Assembly (NCBI GenBank): GCA_032690845.1
Contig: CM064430.1
Span: forward strand, 3,520,949-3,584,948
Source of the DNA: Eleusine coracana subsp. coracana
Lineage: Eukaryota > Streptophyta > Magnoliopsida > Poales > Poaceae
DNA: 64,000 nt
Direction of reading: 5' to 3'
Part shown: piece after piece, positions 11,378 to 22,732 of the stretch
How the letters are laid out: each line of letters opens with the position of its first letter
Position numbering within the stretch: the stretch's first letter is position 1
Made by a program: the position numbers and the translations under genes
The notes under the pieces: generated by a model
Database searches by the model: none
The model's input: the letters and a program-made list of their open reading frames with translations, nothing else
Told to the model about the DNA's origin: nothing

Positions 11378-14300
11378 ATGAGGCCGATCCTGATGAAGGG
11401 CCACGAGCGCCCGCTCACGTTCCTGCGCTACAACCGCGACGGCGACCTCCTCTTCTCCTGCGCCAAGGACCACACCCCGACCGTCTGGTACGCCGACAAC
11501 GGCGACCGCCTCGGCACCTACCGCGGCCACAACGGCGCCGTCTGGTCCTGCGACGTCTCCCGCGACTCGGCGCGCCTCATCACGGGGTCCGCCGACCAGA
11601 CCGCCAAGCTCTGGGAGGTCAGCACGGGCCGGGAGCTCTTCAGCTTCCGCTTCGACGCGCCCGCGAGGTCCGTCGAGTTCTCCATCGGCGACGCGCTCGC
11701 CGTCATCACCACAGACAACTTCATGGACCACGCGCCCACCGTCCAGGTCAAGCGCATCGCCGAGGACGTCGAGGACCGTGAGTGCCCGAGCTTTCGCTTC
11801 GATTTCCTTGAGTTTTTGGATTGGGATTGATTCTGAGTGGTTACTCTGCAGAGACGGAGGAGTCGGCGCTCGTCATCACCGGCATCAAGGGGAGGATTAA
11901 CAGGGCTGTCTGGGGGCCTCTAAACAGGACCATTATCACCGCCGGGGAGGACGCCACCATTCGCATCTGGGACACAGAGGTTAGCATGTCTGCACATTGC
12001 TCTGCTGGTTACTAGGATATCTGGTCGTAGGAAACTGTCAAATACTTTTTGGTACGAGCTCCTGGTGTTCTAGTTTATTATCAGTAACATTGGGCTCTGT
12101 CAAATTGTTAATTCGTTACGGCAATATTAGTGTTCTCAACTTAGAATGCTATAAATTTCACCTTTGACTGGATTCGTTGTAGGCGAAATGAAACCTGCTA
12201 ACAGTAGTAATATATGCCAAACTTGACACATCCTTTACTGATTGCTGGGAAGTGGTGAGTAGCCTATCAATTGAGACCCTGTTCATTTTTGTACATATAC
12301 AATTGTTTATTTGCTAGCACGAAACAGGAATTGAAAACGGGCACCTGCTATGTGCTTTCTGGTCCTACTTCCATTTTTTGCTATTTTTTAACTCATGCCG
12401 GTTATTTACCTGAGTATTTTTTTTTTGTCGCTTATGGGATGCCTTTTGAATTGTGTGTAGACCGGAAAACTGCTAAAGGAGTCTGATAAAGAATCTGGAC
12501 ACCAGAAGACAATTTCATCACTGTCAAAATCAGCAGATTGGTCTCATTTCATTACAGGTTCCTTGGATAAATCAGCCAAGGTGATGACTTGTTTAAGTGA
12601 CACTCATAATCATGTTCTTATATTTATTTTTGATACTGTAATGGATTTCCCTGATTTTCATTGTTTTCTGTCTAGCTATGGGATACAAGAACACTAACCT
12701 TGATCAAGACGTATGTCACGGAGCGGCCTGTTAATGCTGTTGACATCTCTCCTACACACCATACTGTATGTTCCTCCAAAGTGCTTTTATATTCATGTAC
12801 TTTGTTGTTCTGCTTGCTCATGATGCCTGCTAAAAGCACAAAATGCCTGTGAAATATTGACCTGGAATTGAGTATGGTATCATGTCATGCTGCATTTCTT
12901 GTTGAACTTTGGACTTTTTGTCATGTTGCATATTGTATCATGGTGTATTTTATGATGAGCTTTCTGATGGATCTGTGATTCTCGAAGTTGCTGATATCTA
13001 TAGCTTTGGTTACCTGCTGCATTTTTACACTGTTGATCTGATTAGCACTGACAAATTTCATATAGCAGATGATTTCACAGCTGTAGTGTCACTTACCTTA
13101 ATATATAAAATATATTTTTTTAGACTTTTATGCACTGTTGTGTATCCAGGAATCAAGGAAGGTTTTTTTTTTATTCTAAACGTTTTTGAATCATGTTGTC
13201 AGCTCTTGTTTTGGAAATTTATTAGGTTTGGTTCTCATGAACTTTGGTTATTCTTTGTATCAGCTATTGCTGTTCTTTTTTTTGTACTTGCACTAGGATT
13301 ACTGCATGTCATGTCTGAATTTTTAATCCATAAGTTAACACAGTGTGGTTAACGCCTACATATGTATGATACTGAGTTAGGCACTGCATTGGATCTTCGT
13401 GTCCTCATTTGTTTTTGTTTTTTATTTTTGGGTTACTCAAAGGTTGTCCTTTGTGTTTTCAGGTGGTTCTGGGAGGTGGTCAGGATGCAATGAATGTGAC
13501 TATGACTGACCGCCGTGCTGGTAAATTTGAGGCTAAGTTCTATCACAAGGTAGTTGAAACATGAAAATGTATTGCTCATTTATGTTACTTTTGAACTGTT
13601 CTAATTTAAGACTTTGCTGGTTATTATAATAGATATTGCAAGAAGAAATTGGTGGCGTTAAAGGACATTTTGGACCAATTAATGCACTGGCATTTAATCC
13701 TGATGGGCGGAGGTAATAATTTTTAATGTGTATTACAATATCTAAATTTAGCTACTGGTGACAATAATGCTATGGTATTGTTTTATTTATGGTTTTTTTA
13801 TTGTATGCTCAATGATTGTACTATGTTAAATCATGGTATATACGCTATTCTGATCCATATTAGGATGTCACAAGCTTTATGAGAGCATAATTTATATTGA
13901 TATATTCATATATGTGCATTTTACATGTTTCTTATTCCTTTGTGATTGTATGCTCAATGATTCTACCATGATAAATCATGGTAATATACGCTATTCTGAT
14001 CCTCACTAGGATGTCACAAGCTTTATGAGAGCAGTAGTTTTATTGACATATCTGGATTTCACAGTGATTCGTCTTTTTCACATGTTTGAATCTTATTGAA
14101 ATCTGGTTTCTTCCTGCTCACTTGTGGGTGCAATTCAATAACTATTCCCTTCTGCCATTTTGGCACACTTCCATTTTTTAGCTTATGTTTTTTAGACCTT
14201 GTTTGTCAGTATTTCCTCTGTAAGATTTGTTTCACTTCTACATGACTCTCACATTTGGTCTCTGCTGAGCTCTTAATATTTTATATTTTGTATGGTATCT

Positions 14301-15765
14301 TATATGGTTGAATCTCATCTTCTATCAACATACCTTTGTATGTTGCTCAGTGATTGCAGCCAATTTTAAATTGGCAATATACGCTATGCTGACCTCAGTT
14401 TGATGTAAAATTAAATATGAGAGCTACATACTGCATTAAGTAGCTTTTCCAGTGAATCATATTTGTTTCATCTTTGAGTGTTGTATGCCTCTGATCATCT
14501 GATGGATCTGATTGCACATTTTTCTTATAGCTTTCGTCGTTTAGAATTGTGTTTCATTTCTTCTCCTTTGCAAAATATTTGTTCTCTGTTATGTTCTCAA
14601 AATATGTGTTTCTATTTTTTATATGGATTGAATCTCCTCTCTTCTGTCAACTTACCTTCATGTAGCTCAGTGATTGCAGCCAATTAGAATTGGCAATATA
14701 CGCTATGCTGACCTCAGTTTGATGTAAAATTAAATATGAGAGCTACATACTGCATTAAGTAGCTTTTCCAGTGAATCATATTTGTTTCATCTTTGAGTGT
14801 TGTATGCCTCTGATCATCTGATGGATCTGATTGCACATTTTTCTTATAGCTTTCGTCGTTTAGAATTGTGTTTCATTTCTTCTCCTTTGCAAAATATTTG
14901 TTCTCTGTTATGTTCTCAAAATATGTGTTTCTATTTTTTATATGGATTGAATCTCCTCTCTTCTGTCAACTTACCTTCATGTAGCTCAGTGATTGCAGCC
15001 AATTAGAATTGGCAATATACGCTATGCTGACCTCAGTTTGATGTAAAGTTGAATATGAGGGCTACATACTGCATTGAGTAGCTTTTCCAGTGAATCATAT
15101 CCTTTTCAACTTTGAGTGTTGTATGCCTCTGATCATCTGATGGCTATGATTGCACACTTTTCTTATAGCTTTCTTTTAGATGTGTTGCATTTCTTCTCCT
15201 TTGCAAAGCATTTGTTCTCTGCCATGTTCTCAAAATATTTTTTTCTATTTTTTATATGTATATGGATTGAATCTCCTCCCTTCTGTCAACTTACCTTCAT
15301 ATAGCTCAGTGATTACAGCCAATTAGAATTGGCAATATACGCTATGCTGACCTCAGTTTGATGCAAAGTTGAAGATGAGAGCTACATACTGCCTTAAGTT
15401 GCTTTACCACTGAATCATGCCTCTTATATTTTTATTGTGTTGTGTGCATTTTATGCCTTGATGATTTCAACCAGTTACTATGGTTATATACGCTATTCTG
15501 ATTAAAACTGTTGAAAAAATAGTATTTATGAAGAGCTACTGGTCGATCCTATCAATGTCCCGTGTTGACATTTGTTTGTTTTGTTCTGAAGGCACTTTCC
15601 TTTTTTTTTCTGTAGAATGATATTGTCTTTGTACTGCTATTGTGATTTCTCAAGCCTAATTCCCTAATTGCCATTTCTTATCATTTCAGTTTTTCGAGTG
15701 GTGGTGAAGATGGATATGTAAGGCTGCACCATTTTGATAATGACTACTTCAACATCAAGATTTAG
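11378..15765 (+). CDS. TIF3I1: Translation initiation factor eIF3 subunit i
   Basis: WD40 subunit of the eIF3 complex, which organises the 43S pre-initiation complex in the cytosol. Seven exons join in frame to 326 aa: 11378-11777, 11852-11979, 12461-12580, 12676-12765, 13463-13549, 13633-13712 and 15690-15765. The start MRPILMKGHERPLTF is diagnostic for the family. WD repeats are visible, for example DQTAKLWEVSTG, EDATIRIWDTETG, DKSAKLWDTRTL, and the C-terminal FSSGGEDGYVRLHHFD. The length equals the usual plant eIF3i. The GC content of exon 1 is much higher than that of later exons, a normal grass gradient. The last intron (13713-15689) is enlarged by tandem repeats. Confidence 0.96.
13790..15540. 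repeat. 319-bp tandem repeat array in eIF3i intron 6
   Basis: A unit of about 319 bp, recognised by CAGTGATTGCAGCCAATT and AATATACGCTATGCTGACC, recurs from about 14345, 14664, 14983 and 15302 (last copy partial). Copies 1 and 2 are almost identical; copy 3 differs more. Degenerate, shorter copies of the TATACGCTAT core lie at about 13830, 13985 and 15485. The array lies wholly within the intron and leaves the splice sites intact. Confidence 0.85.
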
Positions 15766-16700
15766 ACGATGGACCATCTGAGGTAATACTTTTTCTGTAA
15801 GTAAATAGTAAAGACGGTTGAGTTAGTTCAAGCATCAGCTGTTTCTCTAGTTTGTGTTAACAGACTGCCCCTGGATCTTGCTATTTATCACACTGGTTAG
15901 CTGTGTTAACCTTCACGTTGCAACTTTTTCAGGTGGCATTTGAGAGAAGAATCAGCAGTTACATACTTTCTGTTCAGTTTGTGCTGCTGCTTGGTCTTGA
16001 CCCTTGGAGAGAGTGGCTCAGATTGGTGTTGTGGGGCACGTTAGTCGTGCCGTTGCTTTTTGTAGATGATTGAGAAATCTGTACACTCAACGCTTAAGAG
16101 ATCCTTAAATTATAATCTTATTAGTTCACTTTTAAGCTCCGTGTATGTGGTTCTCTTCGTTTCCTGACAAGTCGATTCAGTGGTGTCGATATCGTCTGGA
16201 TTTTGGGTTGGCAAATAAGCGGGTGGGGCTATAGTAATGTCTGCCTCGCCAAGGATTATGCAACCGGATTGGAGGGATCATCAGAGAGAATAACTGAGCT
16301 GTTTGGCAAGTTTCGGTCGCATGCTTGAAAATATATGCATAATAATTGGTCAAAAAACAGCACCGTACCGATTCTGGTCACTGTAAATGCTATTAATAAA
16401 CGATTCTGGTCACTGTAAATGCTATTAATAAACGCAACCGTAAAACTCTACAATTGAATAAATTACGTCGCACGGATGATCTGATTCATCAAACTATGTT
16501 AAATTGCTTAATACTTCAGCCTAGTGGTTATAAGAGCTAGAGCCTTAGTAGCACCTTAGTCCTTAAGTACCTTATATAATGGTATTATATTTTTAATGGT
16601 AGGTGACGTTATCGTCGATAGTGAGGTGTTAATGGTGACTTCGTAAATTTTGAGGATTTGTCGGTTCAGTCTTTAAGAATGCTTGTAGGGGTAGGATTTG
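15766..16700. other. eIF3i 3' region and intergenic DNA
   Basis: The first part should be the eIF3i 3' untranslated region; an intron at about 15784-15933 is possible. A 32-bp direct duplication (CGATTCTGGTCACTG...) sits at about 16369-16432. No gene is seen. Confidence 0.5.
16369..16432. repeat. 32-bp direct tandem duplication
   Basis: The unit starting CGATTCTGGTCACTGTAAAT occurs twice back to back with no mismatch, followed by CGCAACC. Confidence 0.8.
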
Positions 16701-16710
16701 TGTATGTGTG

Positions 16711-17143
16711 TTAATAGGGATGAGTATGTGTGCGTTGTGAGTGTCTAAGTGTAATTAAAAAAAAACAAATATGACAAACATGCAAATCATAGCGAGCTTT
16801 CTCACTTCCAGCTCGTCGATGTAAGTTGATGTGGGATAGACTACTCCTAATCCACGGTTTGTCAGTGTAGATGCCGCTCTTCTTCTCAGCCTCCAGCTCG
16901 GCTCGTATGGCATCGTTTGCCTGCATCAGTTCATCGACCTCGGCGATGATCCGAGAGTAGGGTTTGAACCTGTGCCTTGGGCGGACTTGCACTTCCACAC
17001 CATCTCCACGTACTCGTCCATCTCCTGCAGGCTCATCGTGCAAGTTGCGCTCCATCCTGCTCTCCACCTCCCCGCTCCTTTGCTCGTCGAATCGGCCTGC
17101 AATCTTCTTCTCTTCGGTCGCCGCCGCGTTCAGTTTACCCGTA
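16711..17143 (-). pseudogene. Unrecognised coiled-coil gene fragment
   Basis: An open minus-strand frame runs from about 17143 (no upstream Met) through Met at 17067 to 16711. Its first part is rich in Glu, Lys, Arg and Ala, with AEVDELMQANDAIRAELEAE looking like a coiled coil. The last third reads like non-coding sequence. I do not recognise the family. It may be the end of a small gene or a captured scrap; an in-frame stop lies just upstream of 17143. Confidence 0.3.
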
Positions 17144-17223
17144 CGGCGACGGACGCTGAGGCTTCATGGAGAGAGAGCCCGAGACCGAACACGATTTTGA
17201 TTTACGTGGCCCGCGACTCGTAA

Positions 17224-17798
17224 CGGGCTGGATTTAGGACTCGTTCGGCTGGCAAAACAGATATGGCCCAGCCCAATATTCTACTCCTACTAGTTGAGGC
17301 GTCATGTCCGATCGATTGGAGAGCAGAGTCAATGGTGAGCCATCGTCGTATTCGTACGAATTTTGTTGAAACGAGTTACTAGCAGGTTACGTCTGGGTAC
17401 TACGTAGCTTCAACGGTCCCGTCTAACTGAACTAACTCGTACTAAAAAAAAAATTGAAGAGAAAACAGGAAGGTTCATTCATCATTCTCTCCTTGACTGT
17501 CAACATATTCTGGGCCTCAAATGACTTTACATCATTACAAGTACTCATACAATGGAGATCTATCTGGGGATGGGGGAGTACACGTGGTTCAAATTCAAAC
17601 AGGTACCAGCATTCACGGCACGAACCTATATAATGAACATGAACAGTACGGTATCTTTTTTTCCCAGTGAAAATGGTACACTACGGTGCTGTGAAGATTA
17701 CAGTTCTGAGCTGAGCAGGCCGGACTTCATGGCCGCTTTTGTAGAGTGCCCTGCTGTTGATGCCGATTTAATGGTAACCAAGCCCCCGTGCAATTAGT

Positions 17799-17832
<34 letters not shown>

Positions 17833-18252
17833 CCGTAGACACGAACAAAACAAGCAAGTAGGCACACACCTCATTTCTTCTCTGTCCGAGTCCGAGGTGT
17901 GTAAGTGCACGCGCCAAACACTATTCGAGTATTTTCTTGGTCTTCTCCGTTCCCTTTCCCTGTTCGTATGTTCGTTCCCCCCTTTTGATCTCTCTCCACT
18001 TCTTGGCGCGCCAATCTCTCTTCTCGGCTTCTCGTTCTCTTCTCTATCAAAATCTAGAAGCTTTTCTTCTCTCTTCTTCCTCTTCCCTTTTCTCCTCCAA
18101 AGTTGTACGCGTTGCGTGACTAGAGATCTCTTCCATGGCTGAGCTCTTTATTATGGAAGGAACACGACGAGTAGCAGCAAGTAGCTAGTAGTATATATGT
18201 GTGTACGAGACTGTGACACGATTTCCTTTTTCTTGTTAATCTGCAGGCAGCA
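17224..18252 (+). other. NF-YA upstream and 5' leader region
   Basis: No other gene is seen. A (CT)n tract lies at 17800-17829. The sequence before 18246 ends CTGCAG and looks like an acceptor, so the NF-YA leader probably contains an intron, as is common in NF-YA genes. Confidence 0.5.
17800..17829. repeat. (CT)n microsatellite
   Basis: Fifteen uninterrupted CT dinucleotides in the region upstream of the NF-YA gene. Confidence 0.9.
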
Positions 18253-20273
18253 ATGGACTATTACCAGGAACACGGGATAAGCTTCCTGCAGGATGGATCA
18301 AACTTCCCGTTCATCTCAGCTGGTAAGTGAAAGTCTCCTCACCAAGCCCCTTGTGTTCTTGTTTATTTCATCATCCACGCAGCCTCCTTGGAATCATCGT
18401 CGTCGATGGAACCTACTAGCTTTTGCCATGGCGATGGACGGTGGTTTCCCTGTCTGGCAATCATCGCGCTTTCCCTTTCGCACCGGTGACCGACGGAGCC
18501 GGTGGTGTACCTGGCGGCCACTCTGAATGCTGGCTGCCGACTGTACGGTTCATTTAATTGCGGCAGTACGAAGCTGTTGTAGCTTCGGGCGTGGTCCAAC
18601 CTAGTCAGTCCTAGGATACTTAAATGTCGTTTTATGCGCACAGTTTCATGTCACCGTCTACTCTGAGTTACTGGGAGTTTGTAGAGGAAGTTCCTACTAT
18701 CGTTTATTCTGCAGGGATACATAAACTCCAGAAAGATTTTTTTTATATATAACCTAGTACTGGGAGTATGAACCTTGCATTTTTTTTCCCCCACACATGT
18801 GAAAGAGGGAAAGCGAAACTTTTCAAGTCTGCCCAGTTTTCATATCTGAGCTATACTGTTTGTGTCAGTGCCCAAGCGCTAGTGCAAAATCCATCATTGT
18901 TGGTAGACTAGTCAAAAGCAGACGTGGGATCGGCTGGGCTGTGACTGTGAGTAGGAAATGGAACGAGAGGACGTGCGGGTCCTCCATTGCTTGGTTATTT
19001 CTGATCGCTGCTACAGTACTAGCTTTAGTCCTGCTCTGGTTTTACAGTACGTGCAAGGCCCCATGTGTACGCTACCACAAGTGTGGAGGCCCTAAACCTT
19101 ACATTTTTTTTAAAGAAAAAAGCAGCAGTACTCTGATATATGATTTTTTTCCTTTGAAATACCGTAACTAAATTCTAGATTCACCGGCCAAAGTTGTCTC
19201 TGCAACATGCTCCAAGATAATTTACGAAGAGCTCTCTCAATCGAATAATACATTTTCCCAAACGAAGTAACATCGCCAAACCAGAATATGGCTGTCAATG
19301 TCTCATCAGATGCCAAAACTGAGGAAGTCCCTGATGATTTTAGGCAGCTCTTATCTCGGGAAACAGGTGGTATTTCATGAACCTTTTGTGCCACCGACCT
19401 TTGTGCAACCGGCATGGCAGGATTACAACGGCAGTTTCGAGCTGGGCCTTGGACAATCCATGGTGAGTAGACTTGCAGTCATGGCAGTTCCAGTTTTGTA
19501 ATTAACATCCTAATTATTACTCACTGTCATTGTAATTATTACTGAAGGTGTGCAATCTGGATCAGAGGCAGAGCTATGGTCTGTGCTCTGCCTATGGAAC
19601 TCAAATTATGGTGAGTAATGAATTACAAGATCTTTCACATTCTAGAGATTATGGAAACCTCGGCTCTAATTCCCAAGCATATATCTGATGAGTTAGTTCA
19701 TCAAAGCAGCATAGGATGCTGCTCTTTTTTTAGATGTGCAGCATAGCGTTTATGCGTTCACCTTCATTCTTCAGTCTTCTATAACTGTCCACATAGCCCG
19801 TTAATTACCTTTCCAAACTCTGCGTGATCTTCTACTGACTGGTTTCATCATTACTTGAAATGAATGAAGCATGCAAGGAGGAAGGTGCTCCTGCAACCGG
19901 CGATCCCCGTCGAGGAGCCGGCAGTCTACGTGAACGCGAAGCAGTTCAAGGGCATACTCCGGCGGCGCCTGGCTCGCGCCAAGGCGGCGAGGGAGCGCAG
20001 GGTCTCCATGAAACGCAAGGTGATGGAGCTCTGAATTTTACATATCGAATTAATTCGCGTTCCTTTTTGCACTAACTATATTGTTTTCGTGTGTGTGTGT
20101 GGCAGCCGTACCTCCACGAGTCACGCCACCTCCACGCCCTCCGCCGCGCTCGCGGCAGCGGCGGCCGCTTCCTCAACACTAGGAACAACGTCGCCGGCGA
20201 GCACGCCGGCGCGTTCACGGGCTTCGGCGGCAGCAACAACCCGGGCGGCGACGCGGCGGAGCTCAAGGTGTGA
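18253..20273 (+). CDS. NF-YA (CCAAT-binding) subunit, upstream exon frame-broken
   Basis: This is the DNA-contacting subunit of the nuclear NF-Y trimer. The conserved part lies in 19548-19610, 19870-20019 and 20106-20273. The NF-YB/YC contact helix includes VYVNAKQFKGILRRR, the linker is basic (ERRVSMKRK), and the CCAAT-recognition half reads PYLHESRHLHALRRARGSGG then RFLNTR. Upstream, 18253-18322 encodes MDYYQEHGISFLQDGSNF and splices to 19179, but that frame stops at 19268. Family-like sequence continues in the next frame (SPNQNMAVNVSSDAKTEE, to a stop near 19378) and then in the third (VPPTFVQPAWQDYNGSFELG), which joins the core. Two small indels are implied. Met at 19298 would give an intact 181-aa protein with the whole core. 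A miR169 site lies in the 3' UTR. Confidence 0.8.
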
Positions 20274-20317
20274 TGGCGCCGAGCTGTGGTCGACGCCGTC
20301 GCCTTGTTGTCAATAGG

Positions 20318-20338
20318 CCGGCAAATCATTCTTGGCTG
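20318..20338 (+). promoter_or_regulatory. miR169 target site in NF-YA 3' UTR
   Basis: GGCAAATCATTCTTGGCTG and its flanking CC pair with the miR169 family over 21 nt, with about two departures from perfect complementarity. It lies 45 bp after the NF-YA stop. Regulation of NF-YA messages by miR169 through a 3' UTR site is well established in plants. Confidence 0.88.
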
Positions 20339-21142
20339 TAGGGGTAATTCAGTCCAGCGAGAGATGCAGTTTCGTGTTCTTCTCAATGCTGGGAAACATT
20401 GTTCTCTGTGTGTGCCTGCCAAATTCATTTGTATTGAGGCACACGCAATATTCATGCCTGAGACTTGATTAACGAAATCTTAGACTCGGATATCTGCTAT
20501 TTGCATTGATTACTATTTGATCTTTGTTTTCTAGCGCTGCGATTTTCAAGATAGTGGTGAAACTGAAAAGCAATTAAACAGCTGTGGTTGTTATTCTCAT
20601 AAAAAAAAAAGCTGTAGTTGTTACACCTGCTGACAAAATAAGCATTTTCAGATAATCATATTACTTTAGTGAACCGTATATGTTTGCCGGTAGAATTACA
20701 ATCCATAGAGCAACAATAATGTTCTGCTTCATAACGAAAAGTAAGACAAACAAGCAAAACAGAAGCACAGATGTTGGGAAAAAAGATATATAAATCTAAC
20801 TGAAAAGAGCCGCCTTTAGTGATTGTTTCCAAGCCTCTTCAAAAAGGTGATTTTTTATGCATGATGGCCCTAAAGACTGAAACAATCAAACTTAGAAAAT
20901 AGAAAGAAAAAGGTTTTTGTGCCAACGGATGCATCAAGGTGCAATACATCTAGGAAACGATCCTGATGCATCAGTTCCTGAAAAGAACTTGCAGTAAGGT
21001 ACCAACCAGAACAAATAACCCTGAACCCTTGATCAGAACTATATTCAATGAAACTACCCCAGATATCCAAATTGTGCTGAGGATGGAAAATCAAATATCA
21101 TCCTATCGCTATAAACAAATCGAACCACAACCCTGTTGAAGT
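20339..21142. other. NF-YA 3' end and intergenic DNA
   Basis: The first 150-250 bp are probably NF-YA 3' UTR. Nothing else recognisable was seen up to the hAT element. Confidence 0.5.
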
Positions 21143-21150
21143 GTCAGAAC

Positions 21151-21335
21151 CAAGGTTGGACTAACCGACTTAACCGGCCGGCTTGGCTCGGTGAAAAACC
21201 GGCCGGTTAACTGTATTACTACAGTACCAGGTCCGGTTTTCTCCAGCTAACCGGTCAGTTAACGCAACCGGCCAAGACCGGCTATCCCGGTTAACCAGGA
21301 TAACCAGACGGTTTTTACCGGTTATTCCAACCCTG
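21151..21335. mobile_element. hAT-type MITE (185 bp)
   Basis: The left end CAAGGTTGGACTAACCG and the inverted right end CAGGGTTGGAATAACCG are imperfect terminal inverted repeats. An exact 8-bp duplication GTCAGAAC flanks the element at 21143-21150 and 21336-21343. Eight-bp target duplications with CA(A/G)GG-type ends fit the hAT superfamily. The interior consists of AACCGG-rich imperfect repeats with no coding capacity. Confidence 0.85.
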
Positions 21336-21343
21336 GTCAGAAC

Positions 21344-22246
21344 TAATTCAATGATATGAACGCAACATAGAAATACCATGTTTTGACTTCAGAGGTAGAA
21401 TAATAAGAACATTTCCTAAAAATTGTTAGTAATAGCTATATGGTCAATGAGATATGACAATGTTCACCTTTTTCTTTCCTTCCACAAAAACTTAATCCCA
21501 AACGATAAAGCTGTTTCTGCAAACCTCAGACTGATTATTGACTGTTAGAATAGCGACATTCCGCAACAAGCTTGTGCGACATAAAGGACCCAAAACAAGC
21601 TACTGATATTGGCTAGTTGCAGGCCATCCCAATTTGAGACAGCTGAAACAAAACCGATTCAAGAATGCAGTAGAATATCCCCAGCATTTGAATAAATTCA
21701 GAGTATTTGCTTACTAGAAAATGCTGTAACTAGGGATTCAGCTAGGAAATTATTCAACAGTTGTGCCAGATGCAAAATTTAAACTGATTGGGGATTAAAA
21801 TCTCAAATTAAATGTAAATGAGGCGGCCATATCCATTTTAGAACATCATCATATCACAGAATGTAGCTTTATCTCAGGCATAGAGATGTAATCTCAAGAC
21901 ATTGCTATTACCAGTAGGATTTAGCCAGCAATAAAACTGAGCAAACAAACTCAGGAGCCAATTAGTTTCACGCGAGGAAGTAATCGCTACAGTTTCAACA
22001 GAAAGAGTAACATACATCAACAGGTAGCTATATCATGCTCAAAATTACATAATATCATCAAAATTTCTTCAGTAAATTGTGTACCACGTCCGTCAATATA
22101 AATTATGCGTAGAACAGACTTATTTCCCCCACAAAGGGAACGAAAAACTAAGCTCAGCAAGTATGAACCTAATGACCAATCAACCAAAGTACCAATGGTT
22201 AGTTACTCAAGGACAGAGGATCGACCTTATCGGCATCTGTCTCTTG
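21344..22246. other. Intergenic, 3' side of GCK gene
   Basis: No gene seen. The 3' UTR of the minus-strand GCK-domain gene probably occupies the last few hundred bases. Confidence 0.5.
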
Positions 22247-22732
22247 CTACTTCCCCTCTCCAGGAGCCGCCGGGGAGGAATCGGTTCCTTCCGTATTATC
22301 CTCAGCGGAGGCCGGCGTGGAGGCCGCGGCGGGAAGCTCCCCTCCCTTGTCCTTCTCCGCCTCGGCGGCGGCGGCGGCGGCCTCGGAGACGGCCTGCTCG
22401 GCGTGGAGCACGGGCGCGTAGTAGTCGGCGTGCGCTTCCATGCAGTTCTTGAGGTCGATGGTGGTCTGGGCACAGCGGTCGACCATGTCGCCGCCCTCCT
22501 TCTCGGAGGCCTCCACGCAGTCCATCCACGCGGTGAAGGCGTCCTGGCAGCCCCCGGCCTTCATGAACAAGCAGAACCCGCACTCTCCCTCTTCCTCCTC
22601 CTCCTTCGCCGGCTCCGCCGCTCCTGGCGCGGCTGCCTCCGGGACCGGTTCTTGCGGCGCCTCTCCTTGGCTGGATGTGGAGGACTCCTGGGCGAGGTTG
22701 GCCTGTTGCGCGGCGGGCTCGGAGGACGCCAT
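22247..22732 (-). CDS. GCK-domain (Cys-rich) small protein
   Basis: A single-exon gene of 161 aa. The N-terminal 48 residues are Ala-, Pro- and Glu-rich and end in an acidic run. A GCK domain follows: ECGFCLFMKAGGC, then AFTAWMDCVEA, with Cys at 51, 54, 62, 72, 87 and 97. These spaced cysteines resemble CHCH-like twin-Cys proteins. The C-terminal 50 residues are low-complexity Ala/Glu. The frame stays open upstream to a Met at 22960. I chose Met 22732 because MASSEPAA begins the conserved-looking part and the upstream residues resemble translated leader. The biochemical role of GCK proteins in plants is not known to me. Confidence 0.85.
   Translation of the reverse strand: MASSEPAAQQANLAQESSTSSQGEAPQEPVPEAAAPGAAEPAKEEEEEGECGFCLFMKAGGCQDAFTAWMDCVEASEKEGGDMVDRCAQTTIDLKNCMEAHADYYAPVLHAEQAVSEAAAAAAEAEKDKGGELPAAASTPASAEDNTEGTDSSPAAPGEGK

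Noticed and set aside
12909..13352. 147-codon open frame (+) in eIF3i intron 4
   Set aside because: It lies between two well-supported exons, is driven by a T-rich intron (Phe/Leu/Tyr-rich translation) and has no domain.
14478..15304. Three similar open frames (+) of about 62-69 codons
   Set aside because: They are the same frame repeated by the 319-bp intronic tandem repeat and not genes.
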